This document shows, piece after piece, positions 1-8,185 of a stretch of DNA of 64,000 nt. Position 1 is the first letter of the stretch, and each line of letters starts with the position of its first letter. This stretch comes from an uncultured Bacteroidales bacterium (GTDB lineage: Bacteria; Bacteroidota; Bacteroidia; Bacteroidales; UBA932), in contig ONEX01000015.1 in assembly GCA_900316955.1 (NCBI GenBank), positions 1 through 64,000 of the forward strand, written 5' to 3'. The translations under genes and the position numbers were made by a program. Below the pieces are notes generated by a model, which worked only from the letters and a program-made list of their open reading frames with translations, was not told the DNA's origin and searched no databases.

Positions 1-80
1 ATTCCAACACATGCGTCTAAAAAATAGCATTGATTATAAACGCTTTCCAGAGCCTTCTAGAGGGGACTGGACAAGATTTA

Positions 81-101
81 CGATTCTCGTCCTCTCCGCC
101 A
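81..101 (+). other. tRNA 3'-end-like fragment, possible attachment site
   Basis: This 21-bp stretch reads like the last third of a serine-type tRNA: a T-loop half, an acceptor strand CCTCTCC, a discriminator G and CCA. The bases upstream do not form a matching T-stem, D-arm or acceptor 5' strand, so it is not a tRNA gene. Tyrosine integrases of genomic islands often use tRNA 3' ends as att sites, and an integrase C-terminal relic lies about 900 bp away. The att reading is an inference. Confidence 0.35.
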
Positions 102-111
102 TTATTTTGGC

Positions 112-147
112 AAAAACCCCTTCTGAATGCACTCAGAGGGGGTTTTT
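112..147 (+). terminator. rho-independent terminator
   Basis: A 15-bp stem (112-126 with 133-147, one G-U pair) closes a 6-nt loop and ends in a five-T run followed by more T-rich sequence. The A-run at the other side makes it potentially bidirectional. It would end plus-strand transcripts entering from the left and minus-strand transcripts from the gene at 215-673. Confidence 0.8.
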
Positions 148-214
148 CTTGTTTTTGGGGTCAAAAAAAAAGCACCAAAAATGCACCAAAGTGTGACAAG
201 ACAATCATTGTCAA

Positions 215-673
215 TCACCAATGCAACAGACCTCTTTTTTGATACACTAAAGGAATCTGTTTTAGAGTATACCTCTTCTTTCTTGAACATAGATCTCCAT
301 TAGTGCCATTAAAATAATAATTGCATCCGCTTGGAAATGCAGCATCAAAGAGACCCATTCGACCTGCAATGACAACTCTTCCTTTTTCATCACGAAGATG
401 AACTATCACATCCTTTTCGACTTGCATTCTATTTGCAATGGAATCAGTCAATATGAGAATTATCAAGGAGTCATCAGATTGTATCTCGATACGGTAGTCT
501 TCAATATTAAGATATATATAATTATTGTGTGTTGGCTGGGAATACGCTTTTTCATGGGTGAGGATTGTAATAACCAGAGTGACCAACGCGATAACCTTGA
601 ATACTCCCGTAATTGGGTATTTTTTCCTGTAGAGTTGATAGAGGCATAACCTCGGGCTTTGCATGCCAACCAT
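215..673 (-). CDS. hypothetical secreted or membrane-anchored protein
   Basis: I recognise no family. From the ATG at 673 the product is about 152 residues. A hydrophobic stretch (VIALVTLVITIL) lies near residues 27-38, followed by a likely cleavage region AYSQ and a polar, beta-rich remainder. The frame overlaps the 3' 120 bases of the lipoprotein gene ending at 552, so the start is uncertain. A longer frame runs up to 742 but would overlap even more. The gene lies in an A+T-richer, decayed neighbourhood and is probably co-transcribed with the upstream lipoprotein gene. It could be a partly degraded gene. Confidence 0.5.
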   Translation of the reverse strand: MVGMQSPRLCLYQLYRKKYPITGVFKVIALVTLVITILTHEKAYSQPTHNNYIYLNIEDYRIEIQSDDSLIILILTDSIANRMQVEKDVIVHLRDEKGRVVIAGRMGLFDAAFPSGCNYYFNGTNGDLCSRKKRYTLKQIPLVYQKRGLLHW

Positions 674-881
674 TTTTCGTATAGACATATACTGTTCCAT
701 TTTTACTTTTTCCATAGTATACAGCTCCGTGTTGAGCCTCATTATTTAAGCCAATCTTCTGAGACCAAATGTAAATGCCCTCTCTATATTGATTCTCTAA
801 ATCAAGTGACATAAAGTAATCACATGATGAAACAGTCGCTAATGCAACCAGCATTATGGCTATGTGTTTCAATGATTTCAT
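552..881 (-). CDS. small hypothetical lipoprotein
   Basis: A 109-residue product with a classic lipoprotein signal: Lys-containing start, hydrophobic core, and lipobox VSSC with the acylated cysteine at residue 20. The mature part is short, tyrosine- and lysine-rich, with no family I can name. A TATCTTTG -7 box lies 23 nt upstream at 904-911, which supports the ATG at 881. Its last 40 codons overlap the next minus-strand frame. It is likely periplasm- or surface-anchored, function unknown. Confidence 0.6.
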   Translation of the reverse strand: MKSLKHIAIMLVALATVSSCDYFMSLDLENQYREGIYIWSQKIGLNNEAQHGAVYYGKSKNGTVYVYTKNGWHAKPEVMPLSTLQEKIPNYGSIQGYRVGHSGYYNPHP

Positions 882-903
882 ATCCAGATTATTGGTGTTT
901 CAA

Positions 904-911
904 CAAAGATA
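904..911 (-). promoter_or_regulatory. -7 promoter element TATCTTTG
   Basis: Exact match to the Bacteroidota -7 consensus TAnnTTTG on the minus strand, just upstream of the lipoprotein start at 881. I see no convincing TTTG -33 box at 19-21 nt spacing. Confidence 0.45.
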
Positions 912-949
912 CAACTTTTCTCCACAATAGTACTATTCTTCCTCATTCA

Positions 950-985
950 GAAAAAAGGGAAACAGCCTTGGAGCCATTTCCCTTT
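950..985 (-). terminator. rho-independent terminator
   Basis: A 9-bp perfect stem (954-962 with 977-985) is followed on the minus strand by six Ts. It lies just downstream of the integrase and DUF4143 relics at 1007-1421 and would have ended their transcription. Confidence 0.65.
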
Positions 986-1006
986 CAACTCATCTTTATC
1001 ATATCA

Positions 1007-1129
1007 TCAGAAGTTTGTTTCCATCATCTTCTTCCTGGTCTTGTCCGTGATGGCGATATAGGGTTTCAAGGAACCATAGTCTTCGTGACCGGTGACGGTC
1101 GTCATCGTTGCTTTGAGATTACAGATTAA
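1007..1129 (-). pseudogene. tyrosine recombinase (phage-type integrase), C-terminal relic
   Basis: The minus-strand frame ending at 1007 reads through a TVTGHEDYGSLKPYIAI segment and stops about 15 residues later. This matches the C-terminal catalytic end of Bacteroidota tyrosine integrases: the TGH histidine box followed about ten residues later by the nucleophilic tyrosine in PYI. Nothing of the N-terminal or core domain (Arg/Lys boxes) is present, because the upstream sequence immediately becomes the DUF4143 relic. This is a truncated remnant of a mobile element, not a working recombinase. An internal ATG at 1105 exists but would give only about 32 residues. Confidence 0.6.
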
Positions 1130-1421
1130 GGTGCCTGTAATTGACCACTTCAATATCGCCAGCGGTGTTCTCGAACTCGCCGGCATAGACCACGCTCTTC
1201 CGTCGGACCGGAGTATGAATCCATCCTGACAGTTTTTTCAGCGAGTCTTCAAAGGAAGGAGAGTATGTCTGGGATGACTTGATTTCAATGGCCGAAATCT
1301 CCCCTTCCTCTTTCAGCAGGAGGTCCACCTCATCGAAATATTTATGTATCTTTGGAGTGCAACTCCGTAATTGCATTATGGCTGATATCTCCCTGGTCTC
1401 AGAGAACGACATCGGCATCAA
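1119..1421 (-). pseudogene. DUF4143-family AAA ATPase, C-terminal relic
   Basis: From about residue 30 of this 100-residue frame (position 1334 downward) the sequence reads EVDLLLKEEGE...AIEIKSSQTY...SFEDSLKKLSGW. This is the PD-(D/E)XK-like C-terminal end of AAA_14/DUF4143 ATPases: an E/D-V-D strand, then a V/I-E-I-K-S strand. The ATP-binding half is missing and the first 30 residues do not look homologous. An intact member of the family lies at 24675-25964. The relic probably records a past insertion or deletion beside the integrase fragment. Confidence 0.6.
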
Positions 1422-1867
1422 CTCATACTACTAACAGTTTTACTGACAAAACCACTTGTAACGGTTCAGCGCATACTCCTACACATCGGCCTCTCCTCTG
1501 CTTGCCCAATTTACTCGTCGAATACAAGTCACTGACATACAGAAAATTACGCATTTCTGCCCGCTCCAATTTGACCAGTCACTTTCTTGCAACTAACTGT
1601 CTGTCAACAGCTTCCATTCAACACACCGGACGGCAAGTTCAACTCAACGGTGTCCTTTCGCCAACCAGCCGCACATCGGCACCCCCCATGGACATTCAAA
1701 ACGCCCCACCTCGTGCGCCAAGGGCCGATATCTGGCATTGGCGCACCGCAACCATCAACATTGCGCACACACGGCACTTTCCTGTGCGGCTGTTTGGCGG
1801 AAAGGACCGGGGATGGAATTCCCGGCTTGGAGACAAACTGAAATATGCCTATCTTCACGCCGATAAA
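1422..1867. other. no recognisable gene
   Basis: Several open frames cross this stretch on both strands, but none reads as a plausible protein: compositions are rich in His, Pro, Cys and Arg without hydrophobic cores. It follows two gene relics and is probably decayed sequence. Confidence 0.5.
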
Positions 1868-2113
1868 ATGGATATGGAACCGATCGATACCGCAAATATG
1901 TGCTCCCATCTTCAGAGGAAGCTCTTTGAAAAGGAGGGAGTCTATCATCATTTATGGACCGCCGCTTTGGATGATCCGGCGTTGACCGCTGTTGTCCGCT
2001 CGCGACAGCTTCACATCTACCGGAATGGGAAGAAAGTGCTGGTACTGGCCGGGAAGGCGGCGCCAAAGATCATCAGAGAGGATAAGATTTGTGCGTTTCT
2101 GGCAAAAGAATAA
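1868..2113 (+). CDS. hypothetical protein, 81 aa (possibly truncated)
   Basis: From ATG 1868 the frame gives a well-formed small protein: a helical first half (LQRKLFEKEGVYHHLW) and a C-terminal part reading VVRSRQLHIYRNGKKVLVLAGKA, which looks like a beta-hairpin with a basic turn. I cannot assign a family. The frame is open further upstream to 1352, but that part does not look coding, so I place the start here; the gene may be the surviving 3' part of something longer. The next 60 codons after its stop (2114-2302, same frame) also look protein-like. Confidence 0.4.
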   Translation: MDMEPIDTANMCSHLQRKLFEKEGVYHHLWTAALDDPALTAVVRSRQLHIYRNGKKVLVLAGKAAPKIIREDKICAFLAKE

Positions 2114-2302
2114 ACAAGGAAGGGAGCCCATGGTCATCAACGAATACTGCAAAAACTGCCAGATCAGGAGAAACCTGATAAAATACCCCGCAACGGCTTC
2201 GGCCTGAACGTCTTCTACCTGTTCTTATGCAAGTGCGAAGCATTCATGCAGCGTTTCAATGTTCCCCAGTTCACCGGCGTCATGACACGGGAAGCCTTCT
2301 GA
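2114..2302 (+). pseudogene. short coding relic without a start
   Basis: Directly after the stop at 2111-2113, the same frame stays open to TGA 2300-2302. It contains a protein-like run (NGFGLNVFYLFLCKCEAF then MQRFNVPQFTGVMTREAF). There is no upstream ATG for most of it. It resembles the C-terminal end of a lost small protein. I do not recognise the family. Confidence 0.3.
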
Positions 2303-2441
2303 GATAACGCCGCGGAATTTCGTCCTCCTCCGCACGAAAAGGGCTCTGTGCATGCATCAAAATGAAATCATAGCAGATAACCGCAAATCTCCGAAATTAT
2401 GCGTATTTTTACTTATCCATAATTAACGAACCAACAATACC

Positions 2442-4307
2442 ATGAAACGAAGCATTTGGATTCTGGGACTTATTGTCCTTCTGCCCCTGTTTGAATCCTG
2501 CGAAAAGGAGGTCCCTGGAACGATCAGGGAAGGTAACAATATCGTGGTAAACCAGTACAAGCAGTGGAACACGAGCAAGCAGCCTGCTTACATCGGTGAC
2601 ATCAGCGCCTTTCCGGAGGATCTTCAGACCGTAATCCGCCAGCGTTTCCCCAGACAGGTCTCCATGGACGCAGCCAACGTCATTATCGTCGGCGCAAACG
2701 ACCTTGCCGCCAATCACGACAAACTCGCGCAGGCTGCCGAAAACGGAGCATTCGTCATCGTTCCCTCAACCTTGAGTGTGCCTTGGATCAAAAACGGGCT
2801 CTTCTCCGTTTCGGATGCCCCCAAAGACCTGGCTCCGCTTATCACCTGCTACTGCGGATGGGGAGCCGGGCAGTTATACGTTATGTATGACGAACCGGAG
2901 GTGACTCCGGAGGCTCCGGGAGCATCGAGCATGAGTGAGAAGGAGTGGGCAGAACTGATCCGAAAGAACAAGAAAATGGGAGATGACGGCGGTGTTTCCC
3001 TGATGGATTACGACAACGATGCGGCCCACAACGAAAACTATTTCCAGACCAGGATGGATCCTTTCGTGGAGTGGATCGACAACTGTTATATGGAACGCTC
3101 TTTCAAGGATCCCGGAAGTTGGGACTACGATGACCTGCGGGCCAATATCGAGCAATCCGGCCAGAGGCTGACCTTCGACTACCCCTTCACATTGAACGCG
3201 TACATCGACAAGGCGACCTGGAGCGATCCGGACTATCTGGTCAAAAGCGGCTCCATCTCCGTGGAATTCCGGGTCTTTCCGATCTACATGCTGCAGGCGA
3301 ACGGCGACAAGGCCGGTGATTATTATGGTGTAGTCTCGACGGTCACACCGCACAACCAGAGCATGTGGGGCCCTTATGTCGGCGCACACGGCGCTTGCCG
3401 GAACCGCATCTACGGTTTCTGGTTCGCGGATATGGATGTAGAGACGAGCCTGCTTAACATTAATGGAGAACCTTTTAATGGCCTGGAGTATTACGACCGC
3501 CCCCTTCCCGAGAACCAGAACACCTCGAAGTCTTACAGCAATGGCCACTCTTTTTCGCTGACGGGTTCATTCACTAGCGGCATCACCGGAGATAAACCAA
3601 CTATCACACGCGGGATCTCCCTCGGCGGGACCTGGACCAGTACGACCAATTATACGCTGGAGACCATCAACTATACGCTGGATTCGTCAACTCCCGTGGT
3701 AAAGTATCACTATTGGTCGGAAAACGTAAAACTGACGGACGACTGGGACGACTGGGGCAAGATCAACCAGAATTTCCCCTCGCCGGTCCGAACCGAGTTT
3801 TCCAGCCACACCATGTGGGTATGGCACGTGCCGTCCAGCGTCGTAAAAGATAATGACACCCGCCAATTCGTTTTGAATACCCATATCAACCTGCGTTACA
3901 GTACGTGGTATCACTGGCGTGGTGCGTTGGAATATGACAGCAACCGGAAAGAGCACAGCGTGAGTATCCCGGACCACACTTGGGCGCTGGAACGTCCCAA
4001 CCGAACCCCCTGGGGTTTCATCCGGCTCCGCAACGCTGCCAACAATGAAATGGCGCACGTGACGTTCTATGAGCATGGCAAGGAAGGCGGAACTCCTGTG
4101 ATGGAGCTCACGACTTCATACGGCAAGGGCGAAGAGGCCCGCGTCGGCCTGCCCGTCGGCATCTACGACGTGACCTGGGATATCGTCGACGGGGATTCCG
4201 GAGCCAAACTGAGCTCCTGGATCTACCGGAATGTCGAAGTCCATTCGGGATACAATGACGAAACCGCTACCCACCGTATTTCTTCGGTCGACGGCGAACA
4301 GCGGTAA
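2442..4307 (+). CDS. large lipoprotein with leukocidin/hemolysin-like beta-pore region
   Basis: The 621-residue product starts with a lipoprotein signal (lipobox FESC, Cys20, followed by EKE, an outer-membrane export type). Residues about 20-130 are an unassigned N-terminal region. From about residue 240 the sequence turns into long alternating polar/apolar beta strands. Residues about 362-415 carry a Gly/Ser/Thr-rich amphipathic hairpin (HSFSLTGSFTSG ... ISLGGTWTSTTNYTLE), followed by a Trp-rich stretch (HTMWVWHVPSS near 455). This is the layout of the stem and cap of leukocidin-superfamily pore-forming toxins as found in other Bacteroidota. The assignment rests on pattern, not alignment. 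The protein is longer than staphylococcal toxins (about 300 aa). It stands alone and converges with the gene at 4325-5212, 17 nt away. It may be a surface antagonism factor or a non-toxic barrel-forming relative. Confidence 0.55.
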   Translation: MKRSIWILGLIVLLPLFESCEKEVPGTIREGNNIVVNQYKQWNTSKQPAYIGDISAFPEDLQTVIRQRFPRQVSMDAANVIIVGANDLAANHDKLAQAAENGAFVIVPSTLSVPWIKNGLFSVSDAPKDLAPLITCYCGWGAGQLYVMYDEPEVTPEAPGASSMSEKEWAELIRKNKKMGDDGGVSLMDYDNDAAHNENYFQTRMDPFVEWIDNCYMERSFKDPGSWDYDDLRANIEQSGQRLTFDYPFTLNAYIDKATWSDPDYLVKSGSISVEFRVFPIYMLQANGDKAGDYYGVVSTVTPHNQSMWGPYVGAHGACRNRIYGFWFADMDVETSLLNINGEPFNGLEYYDRPLPENQNTSKSYSNGHSFSLTGSFTSGITGDKPTITRGISLGGTWTSTTNYTLETINYTLDSSTPVVKYHYWSENVKLTDDWDDWGKINQNFPSPVRTEFSSHTMWVWHVPSSVVKDNDTRQFVLNTHINLRYSTWYHWRGALEYDSNRKEHSVSIPDHTWALERPNRTPWGFIRLRNAANNEMAHVTFYEHGKEGGTPVMELTTSYGKGEEARVGLPVGIYDVTWDIVDGDSGAKLSSWIYRNVEVHSGYNDETATHRISSVDGEQR

Positions 4308-4324
4308 ACCTCCTCTTACGGGGG

Positions 4325-5212
4325 TTATTTGCAATCGTGTTCTTCCAGCCAGGATTCCAGGATGCGGCAGTAGTCTTCGTGGCGGTCCACGAAGCACATA
4401 TGGCGGGCGCCTTCCATCAGTTCCCAGCGGCTGCCAGGGATTCCCTCGTACATGGAGCGGGCGACCGCAGGTGTGCACAGGTCCTCTGTGCCGCTGAAGA
4501 GCAGGCAAGGGCAGTGAATCTCGCCCAGGCGGTCGATGTATTCAAAATCTCCGAGGCTGCCGGTGGGCACATATTCGTTCGGCCCCCAGCCGTAAAGATA
4601 CGCTTCATGGCCGAAACGCTTGGGGCGGGTCAGGCATTCGGGGCTGTTTTCGTCCGTGCTGGCGCAGTGCAGGGCCATGAACCGGTCATTCGCGCGGAGG
4701 TAGGCGGGATCGTCAAATTTGCCCGTCTGTTCGGCGTTGCGGATGGCCTCCTGGTCCTCTTCAGACATCAGGCCGATCATCCGGTGCTGTTCGCTGGCCC
4801 AGAGGCTGGAGGAGGCGTGGCCGCTGGAAATGATAGCCGAGCAGATACCGTGGGGTTTCTTCTCGATGAGGTAGGCGATGATGAGCATGCCGCCCCAGGA
4901 CTGCCCCAGGATGTGAAGCCGGTCGAGATGCAGGTACTCCCGCAGGGCGATGAGTTCGTTCATCCACGTTTCCTGTGTCCACAGTTCCGGATGCCCGTCC
5001 AGGAAGGAATTGCCGCATCCGAGCTGGTCGTAGGAAATCACCTGGCGCCCCGTTTCCTCTGCCACGCGGTCGAGTACTTCGAAATAATTGTGGGTGCTGC
5101 CGGGCCCACCGTGTAAAAGCAGCAGCGGCATCTTGCCCTTGGAAGCCGTTCCTACGATCCGGTAGTACGTCTTGTAGCCCAGAAAGGGCATGTATCCCTC
5201 TTCGATTTTCAT
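4325..5212 (-). CDS. pip: proline iminopeptidase-like alpha/beta hydrolase (S33)
   Basis: A 295-residue cytoplasmic enzyme without a signal peptide. It shows the S33 proline iminopeptidase signatures: the oxyanion-hole motif HGGPG at residues 34-38, YDQLGCGNS near 61-69, and the nucleophile elbow GQSWGG with Ser105. A catalytic Asp is likely in SGTEDLCTP near 244 and the His in GARHMCF near 271. Members release N-terminal proline from small peptides. Length fits the tricorn-factor-F1/TIGR01250 type. It is probably monocistronic and converges with the pore-forming lipoprotein gene. A related aminopeptidase or amide-hydrolase specificity is possible. Confidence 0.85.
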   Translation of the reverse strand: MKIEEGYMPFLGYKTYYRIVGTASKGKMPLLLLHGGPGSTHNYFEVLDRVAEETGRQVISYDQLGCGNSFLDGHPELWTQETWMNELIALREYLHLDRLHILGQSWGGMLIIAYLIEKKPHGICSAIISSGHASSSLWASEQHRMIGLMSEEDQEAIRNAEQTGKFDDPAYLRANDRFMALHCASTDENSPECLTRPKRFGHEAYLYGWGPNEYVPTGSLGDFEYIDRLGEIHCPCLLFSGTEDLCTPAVARSMYEGIPGSRWELMEGARHMCFVDRHEDYCRILESWLEEHDCK

Positions 5213-5322
5213 ATCAGTTGTTTATGAGTGTCAAGATAACGTTCCCGAAACAGGGACGTTTCCCGCAGTTGGAGCCGGGAGCCTTGCCCCGCAGGGATAA
5301 CCCATTCATTTTGAGGCAAGAC

Positions 5323-5449
5323 TTAGAACCGGAACGACAGCCCGCCGTTCAGGGTGAAGAACCAGCGGAGCGGGGTCGTGGTCGATTTCAGCACTTCCTC
5401 GACTGCGCGAATGCATTTGCATACAGGGCAAGCAGCGCGCCGCTCTCCC
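5323..5449 (-). pseudogene. outer-membrane protein C-terminal relic
   Basis: The minus-strand frame ending in TAA at 5323-5325 reads VEEVLKSTTTPLRWFF, then TLNGGLSFRF and stop. A C-terminal amphipathic strand ending in Phe is the mark of an outer-membrane beta-barrel (the Bam signal). No start codon or upstream barrel is present: the frame runs into the 3' end of the GH9 gene at 5450. It is probably a fragment left by a deletion. A small hairpin lies at 5238-5260. Confidence 0.4.
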
Positions 5450-8065
5450 CTACTTGTTCATCGCATCCACCACTTCCTGGGCGGCCAGGCACAGGAGGAT
5501 GTACTGCGGAGCGGTGTTGATGCAGCACTCGTTCTCACCCCAGTGGAACGGGTAGTCGTCCTTGTTCTCGAAGAAGTCGTCCTTCACGAGCAGGCCGGGG
5601 ACGATGCCGCCGGGGATGACGGTGTAGTCCGCGCGGTTGTTGCCGTAGGCGACCTTCTTCGTGTTCACGCCCACGGAGGTGACGAAGGAGACGTTGCTGT
5701 ACGGGTGACAGCCGAAGATGAAATTCAGGCCGGCGAGGACATATTCCGGGTCGATCGCGTCCGGGAAGTACTTCCAGATGCGGTAGCAGTTGTAGGCGCC
5801 GTTGATGATGGAGGCGTTGCCGGCCCAGCCGGAGCCGCCGATGGACACGCCGTACGGATTGTCCTTGCCACCGCGGGTGATCACCTCTACATAGGCGGGC
5901 ACGAGGGCCTTGACCTTGGCCTGGAACTTCTTGTCCATGTACGGATACACCTTGAGCGCCGCGGTGAGGTTCGGGCCGCCGGTGAACTGGGTGGAGAACA
6001 TGCCGTTCTGCACGTTGCCGGTGTCGCGCGGGCCCGTGGGCTTGGCGTCCAGCTGCTTCTCGATGAGCGGGAGGAAGAAGTCCTTGTACTTCTTGTCGCC
6101 GGTGGCGATCCAGAGTTCGATGGCCGCGTTGATGCGCGGGTCCCCGCCGAAGCCGCCGAAGCCGCCCCAGCGGCCCTGGACCGGGTTCTTGGCCGGATCG
6201 GCCGCGTCAAAGTGCTTGTCCCACAGCATCTTCGCATTCTTCAGGGAGCGCTCGGCCTCCTCCGGATAGTAGTCCTTGAGGGCCGGATAGGCGGCCGCCA
6301 GCGAGACGATGTCCTGCATCACGCCCGCGGCGCTGAAGCGGCTCGTGAACACGAAGCGGTCGTCGAGGGTGCCGGAACGGTCGCCGCGCACCTCGTACGG
6401 CTTGAGCGTCGGGTCGTAGATCTTGCCGTCGGTGAGCGTCATCGCGTCGCCGAGGTGGTGGTAGTGGTGCATGTCGGGCTGGCCGATGACCTGCGCCACG
6501 AAGCCGATGTTCTCCACCTGCGCGTTGATGTTCAGGGTGCCGTGCATGATCAGCTCCACATTGTCCGGAACGCCGTCCGGGACGTGGATGTCGGCATACT
6601 GGGTCTTCTGGTCGATGAGGGTCTGGTCCCGCATGGGCTTGAACTCGCGCCAGATGTAGGCCAGGTCCTGCGTGGTGTTCAGCACGGAATTCGCCTGGAT
6701 GTCGAAGTCGCCGGCGTCATACCAGCCGCCCACGGCGAGGCCGGGGATGTGCTCGAGGGGCTGGTACTTGTCGTTCGTCTGGTCTCCCTGGAAATAGCCG
6801 TCGTGCAGGCGGACATTGGCCGGGGCCTGCAGGGCGTCGTCCATGTTCGCGCGGCCGTGCCAGATCCGGTAGGCCTCGTTCACCTCCATATGGTCCATGT
6901 TCACGACGAGGGAAACGTCCATCGTCGGATGCCACTTGTCGCGGTAGATGTCCTTGTCGATGGGGAAGGCGTTCGTCTCCACGCCCTGGTAGTCGATGCA
7001 GTACAGGCCGGGCTCGCGGACGTCGGAGAAGTCGATCTGCACATAGTTGTAACGGTGGTGGAACACGCCCCAGACATGGACGGGAACCGTCTTCGCCGTG
7101 GTCTTGGTGCCGTCCGGGTTCACCTTCAGGATGCGGGCCTCGGGGGCCGGGACGTCATTGCGGTCGAGCTCGGCCACGGCCACCTTCTTCTGCGCGGGGG
7201 AATAGCCCACCTGCGAGAAACCGATGTTCGCCGGGCGGATCCAGCTGTTGGACACGCTGGGCTCCAGGAACCACTCCACGACCGTGCCGGTCTTGCCGCC
7301 GGGCAGGAGCGAGCGCAGCACGAACATGCCGTTCTGCGCGAGATGACGGCCGTCGTAGATGCCGATCTCCGTCTCCGACTGGACGCTCACGCGGAGCGCG
7401 TCGTCCTCCGGCGCCATCACGATGCGGTGGCCGACGGACATGGGCTTCGCCACGAGGAAGTCGCCGCGGCCGCGGTCGTCGAAGGTGCTCTCGCCGAAGT
7501 ACTGCGTGATCTTCTCCGAGACCGGATGGACCTCCGTGTCATGCATCGGATACTTGGGAAGGATGCGCGCCATGCCGTCCACGAGGTAGTTCTTGCCGAA
7601 GTAGGAGGCCGGGAAGAACTCCAGGTTCAGGCCCGCCTTGCCGACGAGCTTCTCCGGCACGGGCTTGTCCAGGATCACCTGCACCAGGCAGCCGCCGTCC
7701 TTGGGCGTCACCCGGAACTTGGCCACGAAGTCGTAGTCCGTGTGGGTGAGCGTGACCTGGATGAAGTTGCCTTCGCGGTCCACGATCCGGTCGGAGACCT
7801 CGCCGAAGATGTCCCACTGCTCCGGGGTGTTCATCAGGCGGATGCCGCCGCCGGTGGCGAGGCGCTCGCCGCGCTGGATGATTTCCATGCCCGCGAACTT
7901 CTCGTCATAGAATCCGCCGTTGTACAGGTTGTTGTACACGAGCACGTTCGTCCCCCGCGCCTCGAAGTAGCCAAGCTCGTTCATTTTCAAGGTCTGGGCC
8001 GGAGCCGGCTTTGCCAGCAGGAGGGCCGCCGTCGCGGCCACGCAGATGGTCAGGAATTTACGCAT
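5450..8065 (-). CDS. glycoside hydrolase family 9 (endoglucanase/glucanase)
   Basis: About 871 residues from ATG 8065, chosen because it gives a clean signal peptide (hydrophobic core, cleavage after APAQ); the frame is open 13 codons further. After a roughly 285-residue N-terminal region of beta type comes a CelD_N-like Ig domain starting at NIGFSQVGYSPAQKKVAV. The catalytic (alpha/alpha)6 barrel carries GGWYDAGDFDI, whose Asp pair holds the GH9 base, and a C-terminal HWGENECCINTAP, whose Glu is the likely acid. FGCHPYSN corresponds to the conserved GH9 substrate-site segment. GH9 enzymes cut beta-1,4-glucans with inversion. The gene follows PUL-1 on the same strand behind a terminator and probably supplies its hydrolase. 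Substrate is inferred. Confidence 0.85.
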   Translation of the reverse strand: MRKFLTICVAATAALLLAKPAPAQTLKMNELGYFEARGTNVLVYNNLYNGGFYDEKFAGMEIIQRGERLATGGGIRLMNTPEQWDIFGEVSDRIVDREGNFIQVTLTHTDYDFVAKFRVTPKDGGCLVQVILDKPVPEKLVGKAGLNLEFFPASYFGKNYLVDGMARILPKYPMHDTEVHPVSEKITQYFGESTFDDRGRGDFLVAKPMSVGHRIVMAPEDDALRVSVQSETEIGIYDGRHLAQNGMFVLRSLLPGGKTGTVVEWFLEPSVSNSWIRPANIGFSQVGYSPAQKKVAVAELDRNDVPAPEARILKVNPDGTKTTAKTVPVHVWGVFHHRYNYVQIDFSDVREPGLYCIDYQGVETNAFPIDKDIYRDKWHPTMDVSLVVNMDHMEVNEAYRIWHGRANMDDALQAPANVRLHDGYFQGDQTNDKYQPLEHIPGLAVGGWYDAGDFDIQANSVLNTTQDLAYIWREFKPMRDQTLIDQKTQYADIHVPDGVPDNVELIMHGTLNINAQVENIGFVAQVIGQPDMHHYHHLGDAMTLTDGKIYDPTLKPYEVRGDRSGTLDDRFVFTSRFSAAGVMQDIVSLAAAYPALKDYYPEEAERSLKNAKMLWDKHFDAADPAKNPVQGRWGGFGGFGGDPRINAAIELWIATGDKKYKDFFLPLIEKQLDAKPTGPRDTGNVQNGMFSTQFTGGPNLTAALKVYPYMDKKFQAKVKALVPAYVEVITRGGKDNPYGVSIGGSGWAGNASIINGAYNCYRIWKYFPDAIDPEYVLAGLNFIFGCHPYSNVSFVTSVGVNTKKVAYGNNRADYTVIPGGIVPGLLVKDDFFENKDDYPFHWGENECCINTAPQYILLCLAAQEVVDAMNK

Positions 8066-8092
8066 AGTCCGTGTGATTGTGGTTCTATTTGG

Positions 8093-8100
8093 TAAAGATA
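8093..8100 (-). promoter_or_regulatory. weak -7-like element for the GH9 gene
   Basis: TATCTTTA on the minus strand matches seven of eight positions of TAnnTTTG and lies 27 nt before the GH9 start. A TTTG lies 23 nt further upstream (8124-8127), slightly beyond the usual 19-21 nt spacing. It would allow GH9 transcription downstream of the PUL-1 terminator. Confidence 0.35.
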
Positions 8101-8124
8101 ACAAATACTTGCTGAATGTGCAAC

Positions 8125-8164
8125 AAAAAAAAGGCCGGCCCCTGAGCTTGTCGAAGGGCCGGCC
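8125..8164 (-). terminator. rho-independent terminator ending the PUL-1 lipoprotein operon
   Basis: A 9-bp perfect G/C stem (8133-8141 with 8156-8164) and a 14-nt loop are followed on the minus strand by eight Ts. It lies 21 nt after the stop of the lipoprotein gene at 8186. Stem and loop are built around the motif CCCTGAGCTTGTCGAAGGG (8140-8158), which also occurs twice at 61705-61747. Confidence 0.85.
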
Positions 8165-8185
8165 AACTGAATCAGTACGGAGTGG

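Noticed and set aside
60-101. A complete tRNA gene
   Set aside because: Only the 3' third resembles a tRNA. The T-stem does not pair and no matching 5' acceptor strand or anticodon arm lies upstream.
215-742. The long form of the minus-strand gene starting at 742
   Set aside because: It would overlap the preceding lipoprotein gene by 191 bases and adds a non-hydrophobic, unlikely N-terminus. The start at 673 is still uncertain but better.
5238-5260. A terminator between the iminopeptidase and GH9 genes
   Set aside because: The hairpin has a bulge and no T-run on either strand.
5354-8095. A 913-codon plus-strand frame opposite the GH9 gene
   Set aside because: The minus strand carries clear GH9 motifs and a signal peptide; the plus frame is a shadow.
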